Below the pieces are notes generated by a model. That model had not been told where the DNA came from and made no database searches. It saw only the letters and a list, made by a program, of their open reading frames with translations. This document shows positions 7,545 through 16,149 of a stretch of DNA of 64,000 bases, piece after piece. The stretch is from Dyella sp. EPa41 (GTDB taxonomy: Bacteria > Pseudomonadota > Gammaproteobacteria > Xanthomonadales > Rhodanobacteraceae), in assembly GCF_016586165.1 (NCBI RefSeq), contig NZ_BCPR01000002.1, forward strand, positions 112,332 to 176,331, given 5' to 3'. Positions within the stretch are counted from its first letter, which is position 1. The number at the start of each line of letters is the position of its first letter. A program made the translations under genes and the position numbers.

Positions 7545-9314
7545 CTACTTCTTCTTCTGCGACGGAACGAACTGCGTGCGCACCGCTTCGGCAAGCTGCT
7601 CGGGCGGCAGCAGGCCTTGGCCGATCACGAAGTCGTTGAACGCCTGGCGGTTGAAGTCCTTGCCCAGCGCCAGCTCGGTGTTCAGGCGCGTCTGTTGCAG
7701 GCGCATGTAGCCGTAGAAGTACGCCGTGGCCTGGCCCGGGCTGTTGAAGGTGTAGCGGTCCAGTTCCTGCTGCGTCATCGCCTCGGACAGGCCGACGTCG
7801 TAGCGCAGCACGTCATGCGCGCGTTCCTTGCTGATCAGCCCCAGGTTGAGCATCGGGTCGAGGTAGGCGCGCGCCGCGCGCTGCAAGCGTGCCTGCAGTG
7901 CCACGAACTGGCCCGACGGCGGCTCGTACGGCAGCATTTCCGATTCGGCGTAGAGCGCCCAGCCTTCCACGTTCACGCTGTTGAAGGCGAACAGGCTGCG
8001 CGCCAGCGACACGCCGCGCTCGACCATCGCCGCGAACTGCAGCTCATGGCCCGGACGACCCTCGTGCGCCGTGAGCGTCCACGCGGCGGCCTTGTACGTG
8101 AAGTCGTCATACGAGTCCGACTTGCTGCCGCTGGGGTTGCCCATGGTCAGCACGAAGGTGCCCTGTTCGCCGTGGTTGTTGATGAACGGCGGGGGATCCA
8201 TGTGCGGCGCCGGCACCGCGGCCGTCTCGGCTTCCGAGGCGAGGCGCATCTGCATCTTGCGCTGCGGGAGCGTGATGATGTGCTCGCGACGGATGGTGTC
8301 TTCGATCTTGCCGATGATCTCGTGGTACCACGGCACCACGTCGTCCTTGCCGAGCTGCTGCTTCTTGAGCGCCTTCAGCACATCGCGGTAATCGTTCGAC
8401 GGGATGCCTTCTTCCTTCGCCACCACCGGCGCCATCATCTGCATGGCCGAGCGCAGTTCGACGAACTCCAGCTGCGCCTGCTTGATCAGCTCCTGCGGCG
8501 CAATGTCGATGCCGACCTGCTTGAGGTTGTACGCGTACAGCGGCTCGGGCAGGCGGAAGTCCGCGCGCTGGCGCGGCACGATGGTGCTGCGCACCCAGCC
8601 GTCGTAGTCCTTCAGCTGCGCGTCCATGGCATCGAGCGCCGCCTTGCCGTCGGCGTTGTCGAGCTTGTACTTGGCGAACAGCTGGCGGATGCCCTGCGCA
8701 TAGCGCTGCGTGTTGGAAAGCTTCTGCTCGACCTCGTTCTTGTAAGGACCGATCAGGTCCTTCTCGCCGATGCGCGCCTGCGTCTGCGCCTTGGCCAGTT
8801 CAACGATCGGCGTGCAGCCCGGCGCCTTGCCCACGTAGCACTGCAGGCGCTTGAGGGCGGACGGGCGGCGCTTGGCGTCCACGTCGTCCTTCAACAGCGC
8901 GAACTCGCCCTGGAAGATGGTCTGGCCCACGTCCTGGTAGGGCAGCATGTACTTGTGGTTGAGGTCGATGCCTTCGACCTGCTCGTTCGCCGCCTTGATC
9001 ATGATCTGCAAGTCCTGGCGGACGTTCTCGTCCTTCTCGGCCGCCAGCATCTTTTCCAGCTTGTCCTTGGCCTCGACCAGCGCCGCGCGGGTGCGCGCAT
9101 CGACGTCGGGCTTGAGATCCACCACCTTGTCGTCGTAGCCGGGCACGCCGATCTGCGAGGCGAATTCCGGATTGAAGCGGGCGAGCACGTCGAGCAGCAC
9201 CTTGGCGTCGGTGTTGCTGCGTTCGATCCAGGTTGGCGTCTTGGTCTCGGCGGCTTGTGCCGATCCGGCGGCCGCCAGCGATACCGCCATGGCAAGGGCA
9301 AGGCGTTTGGACAT
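7545..9314 (-). CDS. DUF885 family secreted metallopeptidase-like protein
   Basis: A 589-residue protein with a signal peptide (MSKRLALAMAVSLAAAGSAQA). The key motif HEGRPGHELQ starts near residue 417 and is followed by NVEGWALYAESEM about 35 residues on, the zinc-peptidase-like HExxxGH...E arrangement of the DUF885 family (PF05960). Members are thought to be carboxypeptidase-like, but the substrate is unknown. The start was set at ATG 9314, preceded by GGGAAAG, because it is followed by the signal sequence; the frame stays open far upstream only because of GC-rich shadow coding. It ends 15 bp from the convergent TfoX-like gene. Confidence 0.9.
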   Translation of the reverse strand: MSKRLALAMAVSLAAAGSAQAAETKTPTWIERSNTDAKVLLDVLARFNPEFASQIGVPGYDDKVVDLKPDVDARTRAALVEAKDKLEKMLAAEKDENVRQDLQIMIKAANEQVEGIDLNHKYMLPYQDVGQTIFQGEFALLKDDVDAKRRPSALKRLQCYVGKAPGCTPIVELAKAQTQARIGEKDLIGPYKNEVEQKLSNTQRYAQGIRQLFAKYKLDNADGKAALDAMDAQLKDYDGWVRSTIVPRQRADFRLPEPLYAYNLKQVGIDIAPQELIKQAQLEFVELRSAMQMMAPVVAKEEGIPSNDYRDVLKALKKQQLGKDDVVPWYHEIIGKIEDTIRREHIITLPQRKMQMRLASEAETAAVPAPHMDPPPFINNHGEQGTFVLTMGNPSGSKSDSYDDFTYKAAAWTLTAHEGRPGHELQFAAMVERGVSLARSLFAFNSVNVEGWALYAESEMLPYEPPSGQFVALQARLQRAARAYLDPMLNLGLISKERAHDVLRYDVGLSEAMTQQELDRYTFNSPGQATAYFYGYMRLQQTRLNTELALGKDFNRQAFNDFVIGQGLLPPEQLAEAVRTQFVPSQKKK

Positions 9315-9412
9315 GGGTCTTTCCCTGATGATGTGGTCGCACGAGCCTAAAGGGACGGGTATGTCCTGTGCCATGTGCCGAAGGTTGCGGAAGCGCGACC
9401 CGGGCCGCGCCT

Positions 9413-9895
9413 TCAGCCGACCAGCCAGGCAAAGCCGAACAGGCCGATCATCATGAACGAGAGCACCAGTTTCACCAGGGTGCCGAGCAGCAGGCCGATC
9501 CAGGTGGCCGCGCCGACATGGGCCGAGCGCAGCACGCTGGTGCCGGAGAGCAGTTCGCCCAGCAAGGCGCCGACGAACGGGCCGAGCAGCAGGCCTGCCA
9601 GTCCGAAGAACATGCCCACCACCGTGCCCAGGGCGGCACCGCTGAGCGCGAGCTTGCTGGCGCCCACCCGCTTGGCCCCGAGCGTGGCGGACACGAAATC
9701 GACGATGACACCGATGGCGCCGAGCGCGCCGATGATCAGCAGCCACCACAGCCCCAGGTGCCGGTACTCGTCCACGGCCGCCGCCAGCCAGATGCCGCCG
9801 AAGATCATCGGGATGCCCGGCAGCGCCGGCAGGATATTGCCCACCAGCCCGCCCACGATCAGCACCGCGGCAAGCACGTAGAGCGCGATCTCCAA
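9413..9895 (-). CDS. DUF456 membrane protein (TTG start)
   Basis: A 160-residue protein with about five membrane spans and the glycine-rich repeats of the DUF456 family (VLIVGGLVGNILPALPGIPMIFGGIWLA; later LGTVVGMFFGLAGLLLGPFVGALLGE). Function unknown; it may bind or deform membranes through the glycine-zipper repeats. I chose TTG 9895, which follows GGGGAG with a 6-base gap and gives the family's usual length and N-terminus (EIALYVLAAVLIVGG). An ATG at 9994 would add 33 polar residues unlike the family. Monocistronic, divergent from the kinase-like gene. Confidence 0.8.
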   Translation of the reverse strand: MEIALYVLAAVLIVGGLVGNILPALPGIPMIFGGIWLAAAVDEYRHLGLWWLLIIGALGAIGVIVDFVSATLGAKRVGASKLALSGAALGTVVGMFFGLAGLLLGPFVGALLGELLSGTSVLRSAHVGAATWIGLLLGTLVKLVLSFMMIGLFGFAWLVG

Positions 9896-10024
9896 CCCGA
9901 TCTCCCCGGTGGTGGTGAGCTCGCAGCATATCGGCTCCCACGTCGCCGGCGATAGTGCGACTGCCATCGGTGAATCGGCGACAATGACGGCCACGGCGCA
10001 TGGCGCGCCGTTGGCGGATGCTTA

Positions 10025-10678
10025 GTGGATACCTCGGGCGACACCTTGCTGAAGGCCGACGAGCTCGGCCGCATCGAAATGGTCGAACGCAACGGCGTGC
10101 GCGTGATCCGGCGCGACATCGCCGCGGCACGCTGGTGGGCGCGTGCGTTTGCGCGCCGCGCGGCCGCACGCGAGGCGAGGGCGCTCGCGAAGCTCGACGG
10201 CATCGAAGGCATCCCTGCCTTGCTCGGATGGAATGGTCGCGAACTGCTGCGTGGCTATATCGCCGGCGCGCCGATGCAACAGGCGCAGCCGCGGGACCGG
10301 GCCTATTTCCGCGACGCGCTGCGGCTGCTGGCGGTGCTGCATCGCCGGGGCATCGTGCACAACGATCTGGCGAAGGAACCGAACTGGCTGGTGCGCGCGG
10401 ACGGGCGTCCTGCACTGGTGGATTTCCAGATCGCCTGGACCCGCGGCCGGCGCGGCACGCTGTTCCGTGTGCTCGCGCGCGAAGACCTGCGCCATTTGCT
10501 CAAGCACAAGCGCACCTACTGCCCCGAGGCTTTGAGCGCGCGCCAGCGCGCCATCCTCGACACGCCGGCGCCGCATTCAAGGTGGTGGCGTGCGACCGGC
10601 AAGCGTCTCTACAAGCTCATCGCGCGTCGCGTGTTCGGCTATTGGGACAACGAAGGCCAGGGGCGCGTGCGCGACTGA
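10025..10678 (+). CDS. Small protein-kinase-like / LPS-kinase-like phosphotransferase
   Basis: A 217-residue protein with a reduced kinase fold. The catalytic loop is visible as HND at 112-114 with Asn120 (IVHNDLAKEPNWLV), and the metal-binding aspartate at 133 in LVDFQIAW, where DFQ replaces the usual DFG. The N-lobe is short and I see no clear glycine loop. This pattern fits RIO1/Kdo-kinase-type proteins acting on small molecules, LPS or proteins; the substrate is unknown. The start is GTG 10025 without a strong ribosome site; an ATG at 10079 is possible. A REPIN element lies 22 bp after the stop. Confidence 0.72.
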   Translation: MDTSGDTLLKADELGRIEMVERNGVRVIRRDIAAARWWARAFARRAAAREARALAKLDGIEGIPALLGWNGRELLRGYIAGAPMQQAQPRDRAYFRDALRLLAVLHRRGIVHNDLAKEPNWLVRADGRPALVDFQIAWTRGRRGTLFRVLAREDLRHLLKHKRTYCPEALSARQRAILDTPAPHSRWWRATGKRLYKLIARRVFGYWDNEGQGRVRD

Positions 10679-10700
10679 CGCGACGGCAACGCCCCCTTTT

Positions 10701-10823
10701 TGTAGGAGCGCACCCAGTGCGCGAAAGGCCTACAAAGCGACGACGCCATGGCATCGATGGGGCGAGGACTGTTTGATCGGCGATGCCCGGACGCTGCGGT
10801 CGCGCACTGGGTGCGCTCCTACA
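10701..10823. repeat. REPIN-like inverted repeat pair, subtype A
   Basis: A 24-base element at 10701-10724 (TGTAGGAGCGCACCCAGTGC and so on) is repeated as its reverse complement at 10800-10823, 75 bp apart. Each half contains the small hairpin GCGCAC-CCA-GTGCGC. The pair sits between the kinase-like gene and the convergent fpr gene. Confidence 0.85.
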
Positions 10824-10848
10824 AAAACAGGCGCCGGGTCGCGTGAGG

Positions 10849-11625
10849 TTATTTCTCCACGAACGCCCGCTCGATCACGTAGTCGCCCGGTTCGCGCGTA
10901 CGCGGCGATACCTGGAAACCCCGCTCGTCGAGCAGCACGCTGGTGTCGTTCAACATCGCGGGGCTGCCGCACAGCATCACGCGGTCGGTGGCCGGATCGA
11001 GCGGCGGCAGGCCGATGGCCTGGCTCATCGAGCCGTTGACGATGTTGTCGGTAATGCGGCCGCGGTTGCGGAACGGCTCGCGCGTGACCGTGGGGTAGTA
11101 GACCAGCTTCTCCCGCACCAGCTCGCCCAGGTATTCGTGCCGCGGCAGCTCGTTTTCCAGGTAGTCCTGGTAGGCGAGGTCGCTGATGTTGCGCACGCCG
11201 TGGGCGATCACGATCTTCTCGAAACGCTCGTAGGTCTCCGGATCGCGCACCAGGCTGAGGAACGGCGCGAGGCCGGTGCCCGTGCCCAGCAGGTACAGAT
11301 GCTTGCCCGGCTTGAGGTCGTTGAGCACCAGGGTGCCGGTCGGCTTGCGGCTGACGATGATCGGATCGCCGGGCTTCAGGTGCTGCAGGCGCGAGGTCAG
11401 CGGGCCGTTCGGCACCTTGATGCTGAAGAACTCCAGGTGCTCCTCGTAGTTCGCGCTGGCGATCGAGTAGGCGCGCATCAGCGGGCGGCCGTCGACCTCC
11501 AGGCCGATCATCACGAACTGGCCGCTGTCGAAGCGGAAGCCAGGATCGCGCGTCGTGCGGAAACTGAAGAGGCTGTCGTTCCAGTGGTGCACGTCGATCA
11601 CGTGCTCCGTCGCCAATGCCACCAT
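10849..11625 (-). CDS. fpr: Ferredoxin--NADP+ reductase
   Basis: A 258-residue flavoprotein, the normal size for bacterial Fpr. The FAD-binding motif RAYSIASANYEEHLEFF, the NADP-binding stretch LLGTGTGLAPFLSLVRDPE and the C-terminal VIERAFVEK are all present. It moves electrons between NADPH and ferredoxin or flavodoxin and often serves oxidative-stress repair. ATG 11625 gives the standard N-terminus (VALATEHVIDVHHWNDSLF); the frame is open for another 55 codons upstream without family similarity. The gene converges on the kinase-like gene across the REPIN. Confidence 0.93.
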   Translation of the reverse strand: MVALATEHVIDVHHWNDSLFSFRTTRDPGFRFDSGQFVMIGLEVDGRPLMRAYSIASANYEEHLEFFSIKVPNGPLTSRLQHLKPGDPIIVSRKPTGTLVLNDLKPGKHLYLLGTGTGLAPFLSLVRDPETYERFEKIVIAHGVRNISDLAYQDYLENELPRHEYLGELVREKLVYYPTVTREPFRNRGRITDNIVNGSMSQAIGLPPLDPATDRVMLCGSPAMLNDTSVLLDERGFQVSPRTREPGDYVIERAFVEK

Positions 11626-11988
11626 TGCCGGGTACCGTCGTAGAAATAAGAAAGCTGCAGGCAGCAGCACCCGCCAAAGGCCGGTGCCGGGACTCGTGTG
11701 GGGAAGGCGATGAGCCGCTGCGCCTGACGAGTGCTGCCTTGGGTGCAGCGCGTGGGCGTGCATTATGCCATCGGGCGCCGCATCGTTCATGATCGGGCCC
11801 CGGCCGCGTTCTCGCGTCAGCCTCGGGGCTGAATCGAGTCCGGGCGCGGTGTTGCGCGGGTTGGCAGGCGGTCCGGGACAGGCCTTGCTCGCGACGGAAG
11901 GATGGCTGCGGCATCATGTCAGGAGAGGCCGCACGCTCGGGGAAGGGCGATAGCGGTGTGGCCTCCCGCCGACATCAGGGGAAAGGAC
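11626..11988. other. Intergenic gap between divergent fpr and TMEM175-like gene
   Basis: 363 bp without a supported gene. On the minus strand a CATAAT hexamer at 11762-11767 with a poor -35 (TGAACG, 16-bp spacer) could be the fpr promoter, giving a leader of roughly 130 bases. No repeat, RNA gene or clear terminator seen. Confidence 0.35.
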
Positions 11989-12618
11989 ATGACGCAGGGA
12001 AAGGACGCGCAGGCCACGCATGGGCTGGCCGCGCAAAAGCATCTGGAGCGGCTGGTGATGTTGTCCGATGGCGTTTTCGCCATCGCCATCACCCTGTCGG
12101 CGATCGAGATCCGGCCCGAGGCGGGGGAGGGCCTGACGCTCTGGCAGGCATGGGCGCCGTCGCTGCTGGCCTATTTCCTCAGCTTCTTCCTGATCGGCGT
12201 GATCTGGATGGCGCACCGGCTGATCGTGTCCCACCTGCGCGATATCGATGGCCCGGGCACGATCATCAACATGGTGCTGCTGAGCCTGGTGGCGCTGATG
12301 CCTGTGGTCGTGCGCTTCGCATTGACCCATTCCCCGGAACAGGGCTCGTACCTTGTCTATGCACTGGCCTTCGCCGTCCTCTATGGCGGCCTGGCCCTGT
12401 TGTGGGGCTACGTGGCGTTCAAGGCGAGGCTGACGGCGCACATGCCGCCCAGCGCCATGCGTGAGCTGCTCTACAAGCTTTGCTTCGCGGTGGCCTTTTT
12501 TGCCGCCGTGGCGGCGTATCAGCTCGGCTCCCTTGTCGGCACGGTGATGTGTGCCCTGGCGGCCCTGCCGCTGCGGTGGCTGGCCTGGCGCCAGGGGCAG
12601 CCGGCCGCGGCGCCCTGA
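11989..12618 (+). CDS. TMEM175-type (DUF1211) potassium channel family protein
   Basis: A 209-residue protein with about six membrane spans. The signature sits in the first span as MLSDGVFAIAITLSAIEIR, matching the FSDxVFAIAxTLLxLE motif that lines the pore of bacterial TMEM175 channels. These form tetrameric potassium-permeable channels without the usual selectivity filter. ATG 11989 follows AGGGGAAAGG. It stands alone 21 bp before dusA and may be co-transcribed with it. Confidence 0.88.
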   Translation: MTQGKDAQATHGLAAQKHLERLVMLSDGVFAIAITLSAIEIRPEAGEGLTLWQAWAPSLLAYFLSFFLIGVIWMAHRLIVSHLRDIDGPGTIINMVLLSLVALMPVVVRFALTHSPEQGSYLVYALAFAVLYGGLALLWGYVAFKARLTAHMPPSAMRELLYKLCFAVAFFAAVAAYQLGSLVGTVMCALAALPLRWLAWRQGQPAAAP

Positions 12619-12639
12619 GCCAGCCGGTACAATAGGGGC

Positions 12640-13644
12640 ATGTCAGCCCCCGCCGAATCCCGCCGCCAGCCGCTGCAAAAGGACGACTGGCGCCTTACCG
12701 TCGCGCCCATGATGGACTGGACGGACCGCCACTGCCGGTATTTCCACCGGTTGCTGTCCCCGCATGCCCGCCTGTACACCGAGATGGTGACCAGCGCCGC
12801 GCTGGTGCGCGGCAGGCAGCTGCGCCTGCTCGAACACAGCCAGCAGGAGCATCCGGTGGCGCTGCAGCTGGGCGGCAGCGAGCCGGAAGAGCTGGCCGTC
12901 GCCGCGCGCTACGGCGCCGACGCGGGCTACGACGAGATCAACCTCAACGTGGGTTGTCCTTCCGATCGCGTGCAGTCCGGCCGTTTCGGCGCCTGCCTGA
13001 TGCGCGAGCCGGCGCTGGTCGGTGACTGCGTGAAGGCCATGCGCGATGCGGTCGATGTGCCGGTGACGGTGAAGTGCCGCATCGGCGTGGACGACCAGGA
13101 CGACTACGCCGACCTGCAGCAGTTCACCGAAACCATGCTCGGCGCGGGCGTCCAGTTGCTGGTGGTGCATGCCCGCAAGGCCTGGCTGCAGGGCCTCAGC
13201 CCCAAGGAAAACCGCGAGATTCCTCCGCTCAACTACGAGCGCGTGTATCGACTCAAGCGGGAGTTCCCGGAGCTGGTCATCGTGATCAACGGTGGCATCA
13301 CCACGGTGGACGAAGTGCAGGCGCATCTCGCCCAGGTCGACGGCGTGATGCTGGGACGCGCGGCCTACCACGACCCGTACGTGCTGGCGAAGGTGGAGGC
13401 TGCGCTTTACGGCGAGCCGCTGCCGGCGCGGGAAGACGTCCTGCGGCGCCTGCGCCCCTACATCGAGGCCGAACTGGCTCGTGGCACGTCCCTCAAGCAC
13501 ATCAGCCGCCATCTGCTCGGCCTGTACCAGGGCGAGCCTGGCGCCCGCGGGTTCCGCCGGCGGCTCAGCGAGGGTGCCCATTTGCCGGGTGCCGGCTGGT
13601 CGCTGATTGAGCAGGCCATCGCGCAACCGCGGGTGGCGGCGTGA
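12640..13644 (+). CDS. dusA: tRNA-dihydrouridine(20/20a) synthase DusA
   Basis: A 334-residue FMN enzyme that reduces uridine 20/20a in the tRNA D-loop. Seen motifs are the start of the TIM barrel VAPMMDWTDRHCRYFHR, the catalytic cysteine in INLNVGCPSDRVQSG, the FMN-phosphate region VINGGITTVDEV and MLGRAAYHDPY. MMDWTDRHCRYF is the DusA subgroup mark, and the C-terminal helical RNA-recognition domain (ISRHLLGLYQGEPGARGFRR) is complete. The length equals that of the E. coli protein. It starts at ATG 12640, 21 bp behind the channel gene. Confidence 0.96.
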   Translation: MSAPAESRRQPLQKDDWRLTVAPMMDWTDRHCRYFHRLLSPHARLYTEMVTSAALVRGRQLRLLEHSQQEHPVALQLGGSEPEELAVAARYGADAGYDEINLNVGCPSDRVQSGRFGACLMREPALVGDCVKAMRDAVDVPVTVKCRIGVDDQDDYADLQQFTETMLGAGVQLLVVHARKAWLQGLSPKENREIPPLNYERVYRLKREFPELVIVINGGITTVDEVQAHLAQVDGVMLGRAAYHDPYVLAKVEAALYGEPLPAREDVLRRLRPYIEAELARGTSLKHISRHLLGLYQGEPGARGFRRRLSEGAHLPGAGWSLIEQAIAQPRVAA

Positions 13645-13719
13645 CGCCGTCCGGTTATCCGGTCAATATTCAGCCCCGATTCCATAGTCTGAACGACGAT
13701 GCGTTTCCGCCCCGCGGAC

Positions 13720-13736
13720 TGATTTGGGCTTGTTTA
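13720..13736 (+). promoter_or_regulatory. Possible PhoP-box-like direct repeat
   Basis: TGATTT-GGGCT-TGTTTA fits the (T/G)GTTTA-N5-(T/G)GTTTA pattern of PhoP boxes: the second half is exact and the first matches four of six. It lies just 5 bp before the first gene of the operon, in an AT-richer spot. Only a candidate for autoregulation. Confidence 0.3.
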
Positions 13737-13741
13737 ACGAA

Positions 13742-14059
13742 ATGAAAACAATTTTGCGCCCCCTGGTATTGCTGCTGTCGCTGTCGGCCGGTCCGGCCGT
13801 GTGGGCGGCGCAATCGGCCGAGCCGGCGTTGTCGCTGGAGCAGGCCGTGGTCCAGGTGCAGAAGGAAACGGGCGGCAAGGTGCTGTCGGCCAGCACCGTG
13901 CGGCGCGGACGCAGTTCCTTTGAACATCGTGTCAAGGTACTCACGCCGGAAGGCCATGTGCGCGTGGTGACCGTAACGACGGAAGCGGCCAAGGCCGGTT
14001 CCAACGATTCGACCAAGAACCCGTCCAGTGACGGCGAGAGCAACAAGGAGAAACACTGA
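13742..14059 (+). CDS. Small periplasmic PepSY-like protein
   Basis: A 105-residue protein with a signal peptide (MKTILRPLVLLLSLSAGPAVWA). The mature part, LEQAVVQVQKETGGKVLSAS followed by a beta-strand pair ending VRVVTVTTE, looks like a single PepSY domain, a fold found in periplasmic peptidase inhibitors and signalling partners. The tail is polar and unstructured. Its stop overlaps the response-regulator ATG (ATGA), so it is the first gene of the two-component operon, and it may tune the sensor from the periplasm; that role is inference. No Shine-Dalgarno site is visible before ATG 13742. Confidence 0.75.
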   Translation: MKTILRPLVLLLSLSAGPAVWAAQSAEPALSLEQAVVQVQKETGGKVLSASTVRRGRSSFEHRVKVLTPEGHVRVVTVTTEAAKAGSNDSTKNPSSDGESNKEKH

Positions 14060-14751
14060 TGCGCATCCTTTTGGTTGAGGACGAGGCGCCGCTGCGCGAA
14101 ACGCTCGCTGCCCGCCTGAAGCGCGATGGTTTTGCCGTCGATGCAGCCCAGGACGGTGAGGAAGGCATGTACCTCGGTCGCGAGGTGCCGTTCGACCTGG
14201 CCATCATCGACTTGGGGCTGCCCAAGATGTCGGGCATGGACCTGATCCGCTCGCTGCGCGAGGCCGGCCAGCGTTATCCCATCCTGATCCTCACCGCCCG
14301 CGGCGGCTGGCAGGACAAGGTGGAAGGCCTCAAGCACGGCGCCGACGACTACCTCGTCAAGCCGTTCCACGTCGAGGAACTGCTGGCCCGTATCAACGCG
14401 CTGGTGCGCCGCGCGAGCGGCTGGTCCAAGCCGGTGCTGGCCTGCGGCCCGATCAAGCTGGACACCACCGCGCAGACGGTGACCGTGGAAGGCAAGGCGG
14501 TCGACCTCACCAGCTACGAGTACAAGGTGCTGGAATACCTGATGCTGCATGCGGGCGAGCTGGTCTCCAAGGCCGACCTCACCGAGCACATCTACCAGCA
14601 GGATTTCGATCGCGACTCCAACGTGCTGGAGGTCTTCATCGGCCGTCTGCGCAGGAAGCTCGATCCGGAAGGCAACCTCAAGCCCATCGAGACGGTACGT
14701 GGACGCGGATACCGCTTTGCCATCCCACGCAGCGAAAGCGACGACGAATGA
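14059..14751 (+). CDS. phoP: OmpR-family response regulator, PhoP-like
   Basis: A 230-residue regulator: receiver domain with phosphoacceptor Asp51 (FDLAIIDLGLPKMSG), Thr in LILTARGGWQDKV and Lys in DDYLVKPFHVEELLARI, then a winged-helix DNA-binding domain (LTSYEYKVLEYLMLHAGELVSKADLTEHIY, DSNVLEVFIGRLRRKLD, IETVRGRGYRFAIP). This closely resembles the PhoP regulators of Xanthomonas, which control magnesium response, LPS changes and virulence. It follows the PepSY gene with an ATGA overlap and overlaps the sensor gene. The phoP symbol is by resemblance; target genes are unknown here. Confidence 0.85.
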   Translation: MRILLVEDEAPLRETLAARLKRDGFAVDAAQDGEEGMYLGREVPFDLAIIDLGLPKMSGMDLIRSLREAGQRYPILILTARGGWQDKVEGLKHGADDYLVKPFHVEELLARINALVRRASGWSKPVLACGPIKLDTTAQTVTVEGKAVDLTSYEYKVLEYLMLHAGELVSKADLTEHIYQQDFDRDSNVLEVFIGRLRRKLDPEGNLKPIETVRGRGYRFAIPRSESDDE

Positions 14752-16135
14752 TCCGCCACCGCCGCGCCGCCCGTTTTCACTGGCGGCGCGCGCGGCTCTG
14801 GCCACGGGCTTTGTGCTGGCCGCCTTTCTCGGCGTGGTCGGCCTCACCCTCACGCGTACGGCGGCCGACAGCGCACTGAAGGGACTGCAGGATCGCCTGC
14901 AGAACTTCGTCGTGGCTTATCTCGCAGGCACCGAAGTCGGTCGTTCCGGCAAGGTGCTGCTGCCCGACACCCCGCCCGACCCGAGCTTCTCGCGGCCGGG
15001 CTCGGGCCTGTACGCCGTCGCCATCGGCGACAACGGTTTCCGCTGGGAGTCGCCGTCGGCCATCGGCCGCGACTTCGGTTTCCTGCACCCGCTGGAACCG
15101 GGACAGGGACAGTTCGTCGGGCCCGTCGATACGCGCATGGGCCGCCTGTACTACTACGTCTACGGCGTCGCGCTCGACACGTCGGAAAAAAAATCGGTGC
15201 ACCTCACCTTCATGGTGGCGCAGACCGAAGACCAGCTGGAAGGGCGCAACGCGGTGTTCCGGCGCAGCCTCATCTTCTGGCTGGCGTCGCTCGGCGTGAT
15301 GCTGATCCTGCTGCAGATGCTGCTGTTGCGCTGGAGCCTCACGCCGCTGCGCAAGGTAGCCAATGAAATGTCCCGCGTGGAGCGCGGCGATCGCGATCAC
15401 CTGGGCGACCAGTACCCGGCCGAACTCATGGGCCTCACCCAGCGCATCAACGCCTTCATCGACAGCGAACGCGAACAGCGGGTGCGCACGCGCAATACGC
15501 TGGCCGATCTCGCGCACAGCCTGAAGACACCGCTCGCGGTGGTGCGCTCCAGCCTGGAAAGCGCCAGCGGCGAATCCGGCCTGCGCGACACCGTGCTGGA
15601 GCAGGTGCGCAAGATGGACGAACTGGTCGCCTACCAGCTGGCGCGCGCGGCAACGTCGGGCCGGCAGACCTTCGCCACCACCGCCATCCCCATCGCCGGC
15701 CACGCCGAAGACCTGGTGCAGAGCCTGGAGAAGGTTTATGCGGCCAAGAACGTGCTGTGCGAATTCGACATCGACGACAACGCGGCGTTCTACGGCGAGC
15801 AGGGCGACCTGCTGGAACTGATGGGCAACCTGCTGGAGAACGCCTTCAAGTGGGCGCGCCATCGCGTACTGCTGGTGGTGAAGATGCGTCCGGTGGCCGG
15901 CCGTCCACGCCCCGGCCTTTGGCTGAGCGTGGAAGACGACGGCCCGGGCATCGACGACGACAAGATCGAGAGCGTGCTGCAGCGCGGCGTGCGCGGCGAC
16001 GAGCGCGTGCAGGGCCACGGCATCGGCTTGTCCATCGTGCAGGACATCATCCGCGCCTATGGCGGCGAGCTGGTGGTTGATCGTTCGCCGGAGTTCAATG
16101 GCGCGCGTTTCAGCGTGAAGTTGCCCCCGGGCTGA
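14717..16135 (+). CDS. phoQ: Sensor histidine kinase, PhoQ-like (start uncertain, no in-frame ATG)
   Basis: A sensor kinase with a first membrane span near AALATGFVLAAFLGVVGLTL, a periplasmic domain of about 130 residues, a second span (LIFWLASLGVMLILLQMLLL), HAMP, the H-box DLAHSLKTPLAVV (His near residue 267 from this start) and an ATPase domain with N-box MGNLLENAFKWA, DDGPGID and GHGIGLSIV. The ATG at 14748 overlapping the regulator stop is in another frame and reads only about 40 codons. In-frame candidates are TTG 14717 and GTG 14699; a GTG at 14813 would cut the first span. I list TTG 14717 without a good ribosome site. Confidence 0.8.
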   Translation: MPSHAAKATTNDPPPPRRPFSLAARAALATGFVLAAFLGVVGLTLTRTAADSALKGLQDRLQNFVVAYLAGTEVGRSGKVLLPDTPPDPSFSRPGSGLYAVAIGDNGFRWESPSAIGRDFGFLHPLEPGQGQFVGPVDTRMGRLYYYVYGVALDTSEKKSVHLTFMVAQTEDQLEGRNAVFRRSLIFWLASLGVMLILLQMLLLRWSLTPLRKVANEMSRVERGDRDHLGDQYPAELMGLTQRINAFIDSEREQRVRTRNTLADLAHSLKTPLAVVRSSLESASGESGLRDTVLEQVRKMDELVAYQLARAATSGRQTFATTAIPIAGHAEDLVQSLEKVYAAKNVLCEFDIDDNAAFYGEQGDLLELMGNLLENAFKWARHRVLLVVKMRPVAGRPRPGLWLSVEDDGPGIDDDKIESVLQRGVRGDERVQGHGIGLSIVQDIIRAYGGELVVDRSPEFNGARFSVKLPPG

Positions 16136-16149
16136 GCCATCCGCTTTTC

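Noticed and set aside
9315..10415. An upstream extension of the DUF885 frame by about 370 codons
   Set aside because: The extension runs through the DUF456 and kinase-like genes on either strand and lacks homology; the signal peptide after ATG 9314 fixes the start.
14748..14880. The ATG overlapping the regulator stop as the kinase start
   Set aside because: It is in a different frame from the kinase and runs only about 40 codons into an Arg/Pro-rich dead end.
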